From: Lunularia cruciata
Taxonomy: Eukaryota > Streptophyta > Marchantiopsida > Lunulariales > Lunulariaceae
NCBI GenBank assembly: GCA_948567375.1
Contig: OX419759.1
Span: 23,723,493 to 23,787,492 of the forward strand
DNA length: 64,000 nucleotides
Direction: 5' to 3'
Positions 23,100-35,199 of this stretch are shown piece by piece. The position numbers and the translations under genes are program-made. Every line of letters starts with the position of its first letter. The stretch's first letter is position 1. Below the pieces are notes generated by a model. The model searched no databases. It was not told the origin of the DNA and saw only the letters and a program-made list of their open reading frames with translations.

Positions 23100-24420
23100 C
23101 TATCTTTGCTAGATCAAGAGATATAGAGTAGAGGTATTTGAATTTTGCATTATGCTCTTTAATGCAAATGTCTCTTCTTTACATCTTATTTTCTCAAATC
23201 TCAATGTTTGCTTGACCTCAACTTTAATCTTCTTTCTCTCAACAAGATATCAATGTTTTTCCATCTGTGCAATCTTTTGCACTTCTACTTCTATTTCCAT
23301 TTTGCTCCCATTATCTCACTTTTCATTTAGTGTGGTTAGCCAAATCCTATGATAAAACTACAATAGCCGGTTTTATCTCCAAATTGACCTTGGGGACTCC
23401 TCTTCATCCAAGATTCACTCTCTCTTCTATTCTTGCTTCTCAAATCCCCTCCTCTTCTATTCTCACTTCTCCAGCCTCTCTAGATTGTATTTTCTCCATT
23501 ATTCTTATGCCTCTCCTATATGGAGTACATCTGCAATCCTAGATGGAACATAGTTGGAATTTACATGACTCTCCTCTTCAAACCCATGAAAGTACTCTTG
23601 CCCTTGGGTATGAAAAATACTAAGAAGAATTCCTTATGACAAGGCATACGTAGGAGAATCCTTTGCAAAATATGGGATATTCATGTGAGTACTTTCTTTT
23701 CCGCTGTCCCCTTAAGGCATTGCACTCTCTTCAAAGGTATGATCCTCATATCCAACCCCATGAATCTTGTCTCTAACACATGGTCACAAGATATGACCAC
23801 AAAACATTGAACCCATCTTGTCAAAGTGAGGATACATGTGATTCAATTTATCTTCTATTGTTCTCCATCCTCACTTATGCTCTTTGTTGGTAAGGACTTT
23901 CATCGTACTCTTGTTTTTCCAATCTTGAGCTTCCTTGTAGGATTTGATTTACCTTGCACACTTTTTGTTAGTTTTCTCCATTCAATAACTAGTAAAATCT
24001 AGTTCCATGTTGGATAAGAAAAGTGGCCATGTAACTAAACACAGTACTTTAGAATACTCAGGTTCTTCTAAATAATCCAAAATTTGTACAAAATGATGAG
24101 GAATAATCGAGAATCTATCTTCCTCGCCACCCTTCACTTCACTTTCCCCGTATTAACCCTAGACGGAACCTTATTGAATAACTCTACAAATAGAACATGT
24201 GTAGTAATGGACTTGAGGACGACAACTACAATGTAATTGTGAAGGGGAAATAGCATCCGAGTGAAAATCTTCCATGGTTTTCATAATTTTCAATTTCAAA
24301 TACCATCAATTTTGGATGGAACTTCCTCGCTATTTCAATTGCAAATTATGAAGCCTGTTGCCACACTAGCTCTCGCTTTGCACTTTCCATGATTTCAACA
24401 AACCTTTTGCATTGGAGGAA
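23100..24420 (-). pseudogene. Family-K coding fragment, coiled-coil-like, unknown protein
   Basis: Read from 24420 down to 23100 the minus strand gives long stretches with few stops, for example FVQILDYLEEPEYSKVLCLV, then EDKLNHMYPHFDKMGSMFCG, ending in Lys/Glu-rich heptad-like sequence. The 23150-23350 part is similar at DNA level to 52110-52350, also minus strand. Where the frame is broken the stops are single. It appears to be a decayed coding region, perhaps of a retroelement, with a coiled-coil C-terminus. No family is recognised. Confidence 0.4.
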
Positions 24421-25029
24421 GGAAAGATTTGAATCACCATCTAATATAGGGAAGGAAGACTTTCAAAATGTTTTTTCTCTCCTTCTCTTGTCCTCTTCTG
24501 AAACGTGGATAATTCCAAGCTTCCTTGGGACGCGCTTCGCTCCATGTATCGCTATTATTAACCTCTTTTATCTTCCCATCACCTAACACTCTCTGATGTC
24601 CTGCCTAATTAATCACTGCTTAGGCACTTGTAACTTGCACCTGCTTAGTCCCCGTCACCTGTATACTGTTTGACGGTAACATCCATTCTGAGAGAGAAAT
24701 TTGGACGGACTTAGGTCCAGTGCGCGTAAAATCCCGTGGGTCCTAAATCTGAAGATCTTCCGGCTACTGAAGATCGCAACGGTCACACATTAGTCTGGAT
24801 GACTTAGGATAAAGAGTTCTGGAATGCTCCCTCCACGGTACGCTAGTCCCCTACATGGACGATGTTTCGTTTCCTTTCCTCAAGGAATGGCTATCAGCTC
24901 ACGTTGTTGCTACACACATGGCTTTCTGCACTATTTCTCGTTAGCACTCGTTCCCGTCTGTTCTTGTTACAGAAAAAGATTTTCCCTCAAATTTGAGTAA
25001 AGATTCTCGTGTATAGTCTTCTAGCGAAA

Positions 25030-25130
25030 AAGAAAGGCGACCGCGTAGGAAAAACGAAGGATGGGAAGACCCCATCAAGCCGTACAAGGGAGAGAAAAAA
25101 AAGGTAACATGGGGCTAAGCCCCAATAGAG
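25030..25130. repeat. Island repeat, copy 1
   Basis: Order of blocks: aaaggcgaccgc, aaggatgggaagaccccatc, gggagagaaaa, aggtaacatggggctaagcc. The central block has inverted arms gatggg/cccatc, and the last block has arms ggggc/gcccc. Related copies lie at about 25708-25826 and 26466-26530. Confidence 0.75.
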
Positions 25131-25677
25131 TAACGGAAATACAGTTTTGGAAATCTTCTAGCAATGGAAATACAATTTCAATACACGATTAGATCAATAC
25201 AAAGAGTTACTTCGTATTAGTGACTGCGAAGAGCGCTGGAGCTTCGTAAGTTTCCCATTATTATTCGGCTATGGGGAATACGCTTGGAAACCCGCTGTAT
25301 ATCTGTTACTGTACATCAACATGAGAATACCCTTCACGTTTATATCCATTAACTTTCTATACAATAGAGAGCGCCTTGTGAGAACATGCAATCGAGCCTT
25401 GTCTGATAATAATCTTTTGCTTGGCCATCAAGCTACAGTACATGCAATCTTCGCTTGCATTTGTGTACTGTTTGTCATTTGTATGTGCAATAAGTTTAGC
25501 CCCCAGAATATGACGGTTCTTCACATGCCTGTACACCACCAATCGAATTTCTTCGTTACGCAACTAATACACGTATGATAGTTAGAAAGAAACAACAAAA
25601 CCACGAACTCGTTCGCATGTGTTGGTGAAGATTCGATCTAACTTAGATCGTTCAACAACATGGCACAACTGGCGGAT

Positions 25678-25904
25678 TTATGCATATGCTAATCTCTTGG
25701 ATAAAGGAGAAAAAGGCGACCACCACGGAGAATGAACACATCATGAAGGATGAGAAGACCCCATAAAGTCGTAAGAAAAGAAATAAAAGATAAAAGGTAA
25801 AATGGGGCTAGGTCTCAATATGAGAAATCTGCATTACCGCAGCAGGAGAAATCTGCATTACCGAGGATAAAGAGTTTATACATATGCTAATCTCTTGGAT
25901 AAAG
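25678..25904. repeat. Duplicated block around island repeat copy 2
   Basis: ttatgcatatgctaatctct at 25678 recurs as ttatacatatgctaatctct at 25876. Between them lies the second island repeat (about 25708-25826) and a 24-bp tandem unit gagaaatctgcattaccg (about 25826 and 25850). This looks like a local duplication of about 198 bp. Confidence 0.75.
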
Positions 25905-26465
25905 AGTTTTTGCTATCTTTATGCAGATGAGAGATGAATGTACACGTTGCATTAGATTAAGGACGGAGTAGGACCAGTAGTGTAATGTAACAATGAACTT
26001 AAACAAACAGTATACCAGCACATACCGCAAGGAAAAGATATAGCAGGAACTCGCAGGATTAGCACGTCATATTATAGTGGATGATCAAGGGGAGACGGAT
26101 CAATCTCAAAGATGTGCCTTACAAGGAACTCATAAAGGAGCTCATTCCTGCAACATTCAGATCAGACAAGAATTCTACAGTACACGAAACTCCATTAATT
26201 GTAGACACCTCAAAAGTGCACAATACTCTTGTCTCAAGAGATGAAGGATACCATCCACAGCTTTTGATAAGTGGGTATTGAATGAAGTACATTACTGTGT
26301 TTGTCTAGACTCATCGATTTGTATGCCTATTTCCAGCACAGGCTCATAAATGAAGTGTACGTTAACGTCGCACTCCGTGTATTGTACACAGACTTTATCC
26401 TTTGCTACAATTTTCTTGGCTCATGTATTTGCAGCTGGTTTTCCTGTATAATTGAATCTTGAAAC

Positions 26466-26530
26466 CGTGAAAGCCGACCACATAGAACACAAGAAGGATG
26501 GGAAGACCCCATCAAGGGAGAGACAAAAGA
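26466..26530. repeat. Island repeat, copy 3 (partial)
   Basis: It matches copy 1 from the gccgaccac block through aaggatgggaagaccccatc and a gggagaga tail. The downstream ggggctaagcccc block is absent. Confidence 0.7.
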
Positions 26531-27645
26531 GGAGAATGCCTCTTTTGTAGGTAGCTTGAAACCTAGAAAATCTACTTACTGTACTTTTCAAAGATGAGAA
26601 GAAGGTTTCGCTGAACGATAATATGCGCAGAGGAAAGAAAGACTCCACTATTTCTCGCAGTTTATCCGCATAAAATAAAGGATATCCTGTGGCCATTCCC
26701 GTGGGTGCAGCAACCGATCGCATGCAGAACTCCCCAAACCAAATTAAAATACGGAAGAGTACCTGCACCTGAAGGAGTCCTGTGACCTGGAACCTAGATC
26801 TGTTGCTCCCAGCGTTCTGCCGCTGGGAGAACGCGGCTACCAGTTGCCCACCGGTCAAGATGCCTTTCTGGAGAGCGGGGCAGCTGCAGGTCACCACATC
26901 ATCTTTCAGCCCGATCCTTCGTGCTCTTTTAGCCATTTTCCATATCTCAGTACCAATGCAAGACCTGTTTCGGATGCCAGCAATGATAAATGTCCTCGAT
27001 ATTCAGAATTTGGCTACCAATGGAACCAAGAGACAAACTTGAAACAGTATTTTGGATTAAAATTAAAACAAATGAAGGGAGTCGGATCATCTATGTTAGC
27101 CCTTCAAGAGCGAAAGGTTTCAACAAAGAGATATACAACACAGGGCCGTCTTGGACTTGTTACTTCTACAGTAGCAATTTGTATGCGGGGGGGTTTGTCT
27201 AGCGGCTCTGCTCCTACTTTACCACTTTAATACTTGTGCTCTGTCTGAAATGGTTCTGCTTGGCTATAACGTTTGATATCTTTGTACTTTGGGAAATTCC
27301 ACGCATTCAGCTTAATATTATATTTCTTAAAGGTCTTTCAGGCTTTTTCTCGAAGTCTTTGTACTGACGGCAACGAGCGAGTCAATCTAAACCAGGTCAA
27401 CAAAACGTGGTACTGTAGTACCGTAATTTCTAGATTGGATCCAAGACTCAGAACCCTACAGATGAGACAGCCATCAAAGAGATTCCAAACTGACCGATTA
27501 CTGCCTGATCGACCGGCAGGGACCGGTCTCAACCGGCCCTGACAAGAACGCGTGCGGAGCTCGATGGGGATCCGAAAGTCCTCTGGGGGACGGACAGAGA
27601 CGGACGGAAAGTAGAGAAAAGGAGGACACACGATGGAAGAAAATA

Positions 27646-27653
27646 CCACGTGG
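27646..27653. promoter_or_regulatory. G-box (ccacgtgg) upstream of carbonic anhydrase
   Basis: A perfect CACGTG core in a palindromic ccacgtgg lies about 510 bp before the carbonic anhydrase start. Such boxes bind plant bZIP and bHLH factors linked to light and stress. Whether it acts on this gene is inference. I see no convincing TATA box in 27.9-28.16 kb, but a pyrimidine-rich patch lies near 27990-28015. Confidence 0.4.
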
Positions 27654-28162
27654 TACAGGGAAACGCCTTGGGAATTTGACTTTGCCCCGAGTCTGGAGAG
27701 ACATGTGGCCATGGAGCCCCAGAGCTCGTGAAGGTCAAGGCTGCGGTCAATAGCCGGGCAATCACCAAAGCAGTGAATTTGTGGCTCCATGATTTCTGTG
27801 GCTCATGTGCTGGAGAAACCTGTCGCATGTCCTACCACGAGTCAGCCAGTCGTCAGATTCTATCGCTACAGCCTGCAAGGCGATGTTCCCACGGATTGAA
27901 ATACCCCACACCCAAGAGGGCAAATTAACTTCTCACAAGCGACTTTTGCCTTCAGCGTGCTGTCTGATCGCCTGTAGGAGTCTCGACATCCCAGCTTTCT
28001 CTTTCCGTCTCTCTTAGGAGTGATTGCGTTAGGAGTGAGCAATCAAAACGGTGTGAAAGGAATCAATCGGTCGACTAGTAAGTGGTCACACTCGTTCGAT
28101 CGACGTCTGCGCAACCATCACCTTGTTGTCCTCAGTACCAGGAGTAGAACTTCGTTTGCAAG

Positions 28163-28921
28163 ATGTCACTCGGAATCCAGCAAGCCGAAGCCCGAATTCA
28201 GGCACTCGTTGAGCAAAAGCCCGAGTTGAGCAGCACTGTAGCGTCCAAGCTTGAGGAGCTTTTGAACGATTTGGAAACTTTGAGTGTGGGTAACGAGCAG
28301 GAGGAGCAGACTGCTTTTGACAAACTCAAGAATGGATTTGAGAACTTCAAGAAGCAGGTGTACTTGAAGAACACCGAGCTCACCAACAAGCTCAAGACCG
28401 GCCAATGGCCCAAGTTCATGATCATCGCTTGTGCCGATTCCAGGGTTTGCCCCACGACGATCTTCAATCTTTCCCCAGGTGATGCTTTCATCATCCGTAA
28501 CGTTGCCAACGTTGTCCCTCCCTTCGAGAAGGAAGGAAACCCCAGTCTTGGATGTGCTGTTGAGTACGCTGTACTCCACCTGAAGGTCGACCACATTCTC
28601 ATCGTTGGTCACCGAGCATGTGGAGGAATCGGAGCTCTTGTGAAGATGTGCCCCGATGATGGCGAGTACAAGACCACCTTCATCGAGAGGTGGATGGAAA
28701 TCGGAAAGGCTGCCCGTGCCAATGTAAAGGCCGAATTGAAGGACGAGCATGTTGATGTTGTGTGCAAGGCCTGCGAGAAGGAATCTGTCAATAACTCGTT
28801 GAGCAACTTGATGTCTTACCCCTTCGTTGAGGAAGCTGTCAGCCAAGGCAAGGTATCCCTGCACGGAGGATACTACGATCACATCGAGGGAAGCTTCTCC
28901 AAATGGGACTTCCAGGCCTGA
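28163..28921 (+). CDS. Beta-carbonic anhydrase, intronless
   Basis: The 252-aa enzyme interconverts CO2 and bicarbonate. All active-site residues of plant-type beta-carbonic anhydrase are present: zinc ligands C90, D92, H150 and C153 in ACADSRVCP and GHRACGGI, the D92/R94 dyad, the RNVANVVPP block (112-120) and EYAVLHLKV (134-142). The N-terminal 80 residues are the helical arm. No chloroplast transit peptide precedes them, so a cytosolic enzyme is likely. The ATG context (aag before ATG) is good and the length suits a mature plant enzyme. The whole frame is uninterrupted, whereas most land-plant homologues are split by many introns; a retrocopy or intron-poor lineage is possible. GHRACGG replaces the more usual GHSACGG. 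Confidence 0.96.
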   Translation: MSLGIQQAEARIQALVEQKPELSSTVASKLEELLNDLETLSVGNEQEEQTAFDKLKNGFENFKKQVYLKNTELTNKLKTGQWPKFMIIACADSRVCPTTIFNLSPGDAFIIRNVANVVPPFEKEGNPSLGCAVEYAVLHLKVDHILIVGHRACGGIGALVKMCPDDGEYKTTFIERWMEIGKAARANVKAELKDEHVDVVCKACEKESVNNSLSNLMSYPFVEEAVSQGKVSLHGGYYDHIEGSFSKWDFQA

Positions 28922-31522
28922 ATTGTGTCTGCTAGTAAGTTTAAATTAATCCAGTGATCTCTACCTTTTAGCATCTTTCACAGGCGGTGGGCCAAAATAG
29001 GAGCAGCCGCCAGCAGCAGTACCAGCAGCATTTCATTGCAAGTCGAGTGTTTGCACAGATAGAATTATTCAGATGATCTCTGTTGTAAGTTAAGGAGTTG
29101 CAGAGTGCAGTGACGGATGAATGGTCCTACTCTGAAAGTGTAGTTTAGTGGGACTTGTACTTTCAATCGTGTCCCTAATCCATCCAGTCCATATTAGAAT
29201 TTGATGTGGACTCGTTTAAATCCAAGTTGTCTCAATGCGTGCTCAAGTGTTGGTTGTGTCAATGCATGCCCTCATTTCGGTTGCTAAATCGCATGGTCCG
29301 CTTGACTGGGTACGTGCGGGAGCTAAGCATGTGCTTAACTTTGCCGCCCAACCAATTGTCTACCTCATTTTTCTACTGTACGTAACCGTTACCTTGGGCA
29401 AACGTACCGACAGAATGCAGTTGTGGATACTGTCAGTGTTTCAGACTTTCGATTTCTGCGAGGCGGATGTTTTAGCTGCTAGTGTAGTCTTCTGAACTTT
29501 GCCAGCCTGTAGTACTAGGAAGCAGATGCAGGGTATACAAGTGACAGTGCATCCGGAGAGTCTAAACCGATTCTCACATCTGGTCTAGTGATCTGTCCAA
29601 TTAGAATAGCTGTCATGATCAGAGACGTTACAGCATGATTATGAAAATTGAAGGGGAATGTGTATGTGGACGTAAGCTGGTGGTGTCGAGTGGAGTCGAG
29701 CAAAGGAGGTTACCATGTGGAAAAGCATTGTTCATCGTAGGTTAGGAGATACTACTCAAATGATTGACAGAACGAACCCTGAGTTTCCCTGATTCGGTTG
29801 CGTAGCTAAACGGAGGTGGGTCTCTCGGGCATGTCCAGCGAGAGGAAACCCTAGGGACTGGTACGAAGGTAGAGAGGAAATGATAAATATATGCCGATGA
29901 CTTGCATTGCACTGCGATGCTTAGGCATCTGGGTGTGGAAATTCGGAGATCGCCAGAATAGTGGGAGCAGGGTTAGACACTTCTGAGGTGAACTCCACAT
30001 TGCCATTATTGGAGTACTGAAAGTATTAAAGCAGGTATCCTCACTACTTGGAGTCGCCGGGCCACCTAGTTGGTGTCTGCGGACTACGATACGCGTTTGC
30101 CCAACCCCATGGGGGCAATGATGTCGCAGAAGGGATGAGCAGTGACGTGCATTCTTAAGTACATCTGCGAATCGGTCGATCCGATACCGCAGAAATTTGT
30201 CATAGCCCTTATTCCAAATGTATGTCCACATTCTCGGTGCTTACTCTGTCGACATAGGAGTTACCAGTCCTCCACCTCTGCCGGAAGCAAGCCGTATTTC
30301 TAAAGCGGCTGACGCCAACCGCGACTTTCTCTCCAGTACATCAGTACTGTACCTGAATACGGAAGAATAAAAAGGTTCCAACAACGTGGCCACGTCTTCT
30401 TGATGCATTCTTGTCATTTTCTTGTTTCAAGTCAAAAGAACAAGATGAGCAAATCCGCGAAAAGCACGAATTCAATTGGTATGCAAGTAGTAGGTGGTAC
30501 CGACTTAATCTCTCCATATAACTCTTTCAATAATGGTCACGGTGTATGAGACCTGCAACAAAAGGTGCAAGAGCTGCCTCAGTCACAAATAGATCCTTAA
30601 CAGCTGTGCTTGTTGAATCGCTTACATGGGGAGGAAAAATCAAAAGTTAAGAAGAATAAACTACCTTGTCCAAGTAGAGATTGTTCAGTAATTCTGAGCG
30701 AGAAGTAGCAGCGTACGGGGACCAGGACGTCAAACTCAATTATGCCGCTGGATACTTCGTGGGGTTGCACACCTACGAAAGACTCTGGCTTGAGCTCCCA
30801 GCCTTGTAGAGCGGGTGGTGGTTCGGAGGAAAGCGGCTGTAAATGTTGCAGGGATCTGGGATCATGTGATACGGTTCGTACATACAGTGCCCACAGATAA
30901 ATCCAGGACGGATCCTCCTAGGGAGGATATGGTGTGGGCTTATTGAGAACAACTAGACCTGAGCTGTGTAGTAATGATAAGTCCAATCGATGGTACACTC
31001 AACACAACTGTTTAAAGAGGAGTGTGGGTTGCTTATAATTCAGTGGGAAACACGTGACGAATTTGACGAACTTGTATTCGATGTCCTGAATTTGTATAAA
31101 ATAGTCGAATCCCAGCGCTTTTCACACACTTTTCAGAATAAACTGAGTCGATTTCTGAGATGAGTCTGTCTGACAAAGATTACCTTAGGTAGGTCGTGTC
31201 TGAAACAGAGCAGCCTTCGCCGTAGTTGATGGTGATCACTGAACATACCACAACGTTCTCAATCACTGCATAAACGTGTACAGAGTCTGGGATGATGTGG
31301 TTTAGCTCGTTCAAAGATGCTAAAAAGTTCAGCACGATCTAGATTTTCAGCAGTTGAGGGAGGCACTATCACAGACATAATGTCAACGTTTTCTGTTGTT
31401 TCTGACCAAGGAGAGTAGATTTGTCGCCGAGTTCGGTTAAAAGATGGCATTCGATGTTCCGACAGGAATTTAACCACCCTACAGCAAACCACATTCTTCT
31501 CAAAAGCGTCCATTTCACACTA
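28922..31522. other. Downstream of carbonic anhydrase; no certain gene
   Basis: Balanced composition with frequent CG dinucleotides, like the island upstream. The first few hundred bases are presumably 3' UTR and terminator. Open frames at 29235-29495, 29851-30231 (minus) and 31259-31513 (minus) show no recognisable domain. No tRNA or other RNA gene is seen. Confidence 0.45.
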
Positions 31523-31788
31523 TCTTTATATTACTAATACTCTAACTTTGGATTTTGTAAACAGAACTCCTCCAAAACTACCCATCCGATCACTTGCATC
31601 GATATTTTTTCATTTTAAAGCCGTATGGGTCTAGACGTGCATTAAGCAAAATTCGGCTCGAAATTATGTTAACAAAGCCATGGGGTAACCATGAAATTCC
31701 TTAGTTAACTCTCTGAAAACTTATGATAAAAATGTTTCTTTATATTACTAATGCGTGGCAAAGCCACGTAGTCAGCTAGTCAGCTAGT
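31523..31788 (+). mobile_element. Short non-autonomous Helitron, 266 bp
   Basis: The 5' end is TC (tctttatattactaatac), preceded by A. The 3' end is a hairpin cgtggc-aaa-gccacg (about 31754-31768) followed by a CTAGT terminus at 31788, with T next. This matches the Helitron rule: TC start, 3' hairpin then CTRRT, insertion between A and T, no target duplication. A cagctagt unit is doubled at the end; only the second copy is followed by T. The first 16 bases recur at 31737-31752, just before the hairpin. No coding capacity. It would depend on a RepHel enzyme encoded elsewhere. Confidence 0.8.
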
Positions 31789-34700
31789 TACCTTATTTGA
31801 TGATTATCAACACACCCGGTGTTCAGTTTCCATCTCAGTCGTTTCTTTAGGCAACCACTAAACAATCGACTAACCTAATCGTTTCTCTAATCGTTACTGC
31901 TCGGGAGTAGCTCAAAAAGTAACAATTAGAGACGATAACAATTGAAGAAAGCTGAGAAAATACATGTCTTGGACTATAGTGTATATATCATAACTTCCTA
32001 ATTCTTTTCTGTCAATTTTATTATTTCATAGTGAAATTATATGTAAGAAATTAACTTCTATAAACAACATACTCATAGTACATTGTTACATAAGTTAACT
32101 ACGAAGTGAATCTCCTCTTGAATCTGAAAATGAAAATAACTTGCCGTTTGTATTCAAAATGTTTGTGTTTGTGCCTTCGAAAGTTAACCTCCATGAAGTG
32201 CTCTTGAATCTAAAGCTGAAATTCCATCTCAGCTTGGATTGAATACTTTTCTACCTTAAAACTAAAAATATATGGCGATAAAATTCTACGGATTTGTTAT
32301 ATTTTACCTAAAATATATTTATTATACTTTTTGCACTAAAAATTTCATGTTAACTGATAATATTTCCAATTTCAATTATTCATACTACCAAACATTGAAG
32401 CAAGAATCAATATTCTCTGTGCTCAATTAATTGAATTCAATTGTAACTTTGAATATAATGTGTGCAGTATAGAACCATTAAGATTATTTTTCAAATCACA
32501 ATTTTTATACACATTATTTTAGATGTAATCCTTCATTTCATTGGAGCTTATCTGTGATAGCAATAAGAATTTCATAAGGTCTTTCAATTTTATAAAATTA
32601 CTCATTATTATATGAAAGAAAATTCGTCCAATAAGAGCTTAAAATGGGAGTTTCAAATAATTCAACAAGCTCTTATACTCCTTTCTCTATCTCAAAAGTT
32701 TCAATCATGTTCGTCTCCGAATCATCCATTTCCAAACTTGTATAATATATCATACTTCATAATGAAAATGTCCAGAAAGAGCTTAAGACCTTTTGAGTGT
32801 CCTTTTGTAATGTTGGTAATTATTGATAATGGTTGATGTCACATGAATCAATATTGTCATTGTACAATAAGCGAGAAATCATCTCAATGAGATGGATATA
32901 TTTCTAGAGACCTCATGATCAATTTATATTCAATCTGTTTGCTACCGAGAATGAACTTTGGAACATCAAATAGACACAACATCAATGTGCTAAATGTAAA
33001 AAGTGGTACATGATGCAAAGGAAAGGATACAGTTTAGCTTGAGTTAATATTCCACATCTTATGAGGTGAAGACTGATAGCATGTTCAAAAGAGCAGAAGT
33101 ACCTCGAAGTTCTCAATTTTTATCTTCAGTCATTGTTGCATCAAAATCCAAAAAAAACTTGTGACATAAAATTGCAATCCATTCAAGCTTTCTTTGTGGC
33201 ATTCCATAGCATTCTAAGGTTGAAACCTTTTTGATATTCTCAACAAATAAAACCAGGTTTTTAGGCTCTATAGATTACAAATTGAAAGTTCCTTAATTCC
33301 ATCCATATTCATTCCTAGTGAGAGCAACTATATATTATCTTTCTTCACCCTTTTTATTGCCAATCATTTGAGTGGCCAAGGATCTATTAAGTTCTAATGT
33401 GTAAAATAGATTATCTTATCCATATTGAAGATACAAGAAGTTTCGTAACCATCAACTCTTAGATGGCTTGATGTTCTTTATAGTTTATAATCTCTAATTT
33501 ATCTACAATCTAAGTTAACTTTACCATTTTTGAAATAGTAATAATATTGTGTCTTTTTGGAACTTAGGTACATTTTTATCTGAAAAGTAGGTTTATAAAC
33601 TACTCTCATTATTTTGAAAGAAATTGTTTGCTTGATCAATAATAAAACCATTTGAAAGCACACAAGGCTTAACTCCCATAGAAGAGAACCAATCCCACAT
33701 TGCTTTTTATACAACATTATATTTTACCTCACTCCTAAAATCAGGTTTTTATATTTGATTCAACCACTTTTACTATCCTAAAGATAGTTATAATGCTTGG
33801 TGTTGTTCAAATCTGTAATATTTGTGGTAAGAACCAGTTGGTCCCACAAGACATAAGTTGGATACGACTAAAAACAAGATAAAGGTGTCACTTATGATAA
33901 CAATCTATTGCTCGTATTTAACCTCTTTGGTAGAGTCATTCCCAAAGAGGGTAATTTCACCACTCTTGGTACACTACAAAAAGACAAAAAAATAATCAGA
34001 TTTATTGTAGGTTTAATCCAGAGGATTCTTGAAGGTGGTGGTTCATTAGTAACAAAGGTCACTTTGCCTCTGAATTTCTTTTACCTCCCTCATTGTCCGA
34101 CTCAATTCCTGACAACTAGTGCCAAGACATGTCATAAGTACTACAATCTTTAGGTTGTACAAGATTGGCAATATTAAGGTGTCTTATGGATAACATCCTA
34201 GAAAGTGCAAACAAAGAGGGATTACAATCTTCCAAGGGTCTAATCACTATGATGATTACTCCTTTGGCATTGTGTTTCACCCTTCCAAAAATTAACAACA
34301 TCACAAGAGTCTTGAATGCCTACATTGTTGAATCTTACAAGGACGTGTTACTTTACAATACTCCAAGTGTTTGGCAACTATATCTATATTGTTCTTGACC
34401 TATATAGAGCTCCCTAAGTTACACACTCTATTTCCACATGAATGATTCTCTCACTCTAGTGCGTCTACTCATACATGAAGATTCATCACTCCCATTCAAT
34501 TAAGCATGTAATCACTCATAGAAAGTGCATACTAATACACATACATAGACTCAAGAGTCTTGATGGTATAAAATTTTTTTAATGCAAACAAAGGATGCAC
34601 CAAATAGATGTAGTAAACATTGGGCTTAAGCCGTTTATATAGTTTCTACTTAGCTGCAAGGAAATCCAATGGCTATAATGAGCTAAAAATCTCCAAATTA

Positions 34701-35199
34701 CATCTAAGGCGCTTAGTGCTAATCTCCTCATATCTATTTATCATGTCCTAACCTTATCTTAAGTAGGTGCATGCCATGTGATATGGCCGCCCAAACCTCT
34801 TAGTTATTGTTTATAGGCAATATGTTAGGTGTTACGTAGGGCAAAAAATTGTCATATTGTAACCTTTCTATGTATGAAGTATGTACAAATATAAACTGTC
34901 TTGCACTATGATTATGAAAACTACCTAGTCCTATCTATAAGATAACACTTAGTCATTTTTGACAAAAATGGCCACTGGTTGATTTGTATGAATTTTTTGG
35001 GATTGTTATTTGTTGGCAATACAACTTGGTGGTGCTTGTGATGAACTACACACTCCTTTGAATATTTGAATGAGTTACATAAGCTCCATCTTGTAATCAT
35101 CCACTATTCATACAAAACTAGTCCAATCTCCTTGAACTTAGAATTGGTGTGGTCCTACAATTTGACAAACAATGCCTTCAGTTTTTTTGTTCATATAGA
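31789..35199. other. AT-rich stretch without a recognised gene
   Basis: Composition drops back to AT-rich directly after the Helitron. Open stretches (32612-32836, 33499-33717 minus, 33908-34153, 34165-34398) have no recognisable domain. It is probably old transposon debris. Confidence 0.4.

Larger units (their letters stand above)
24421..27645. other. Island with more CG dinucleotides; no certain gene, dispersed repeats
   Basis: Composition changes at about 24.5 kb to sequence with many CG dinucleotides. A three-copy repeat is listed separately. A minus-strand frame (26421-26936) and plus-strand frames (26844-27230; 26990-27202) are open but show no domain I recognise. The 26990-27202 frame, ending SRAKGFNKEIYNTGPSW and a short tail, has ordinary-looking amino-acid use and might be a gene fragment. 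Confidence 0.35.

Noticed and set aside
26421-26936. 171-codon minus-strand frame
   Set aside because: No domain, no good start context and overlapping open frames on the other strand. In CG-containing DNA such a length can occur by chance.
28166-28882. 238-codon minus-strand frame opposite carbonic anhydrase
   Set aside because: A shadow of the codon pattern of the well-supported gene on the plus strand.
28935-28983. Possible 3' UTR intron (gtaagt...cacag) after the carbonic anhydrase stop
   Set aside because: At 49 bases it is shorter than typical plant introns, and there is no other support.
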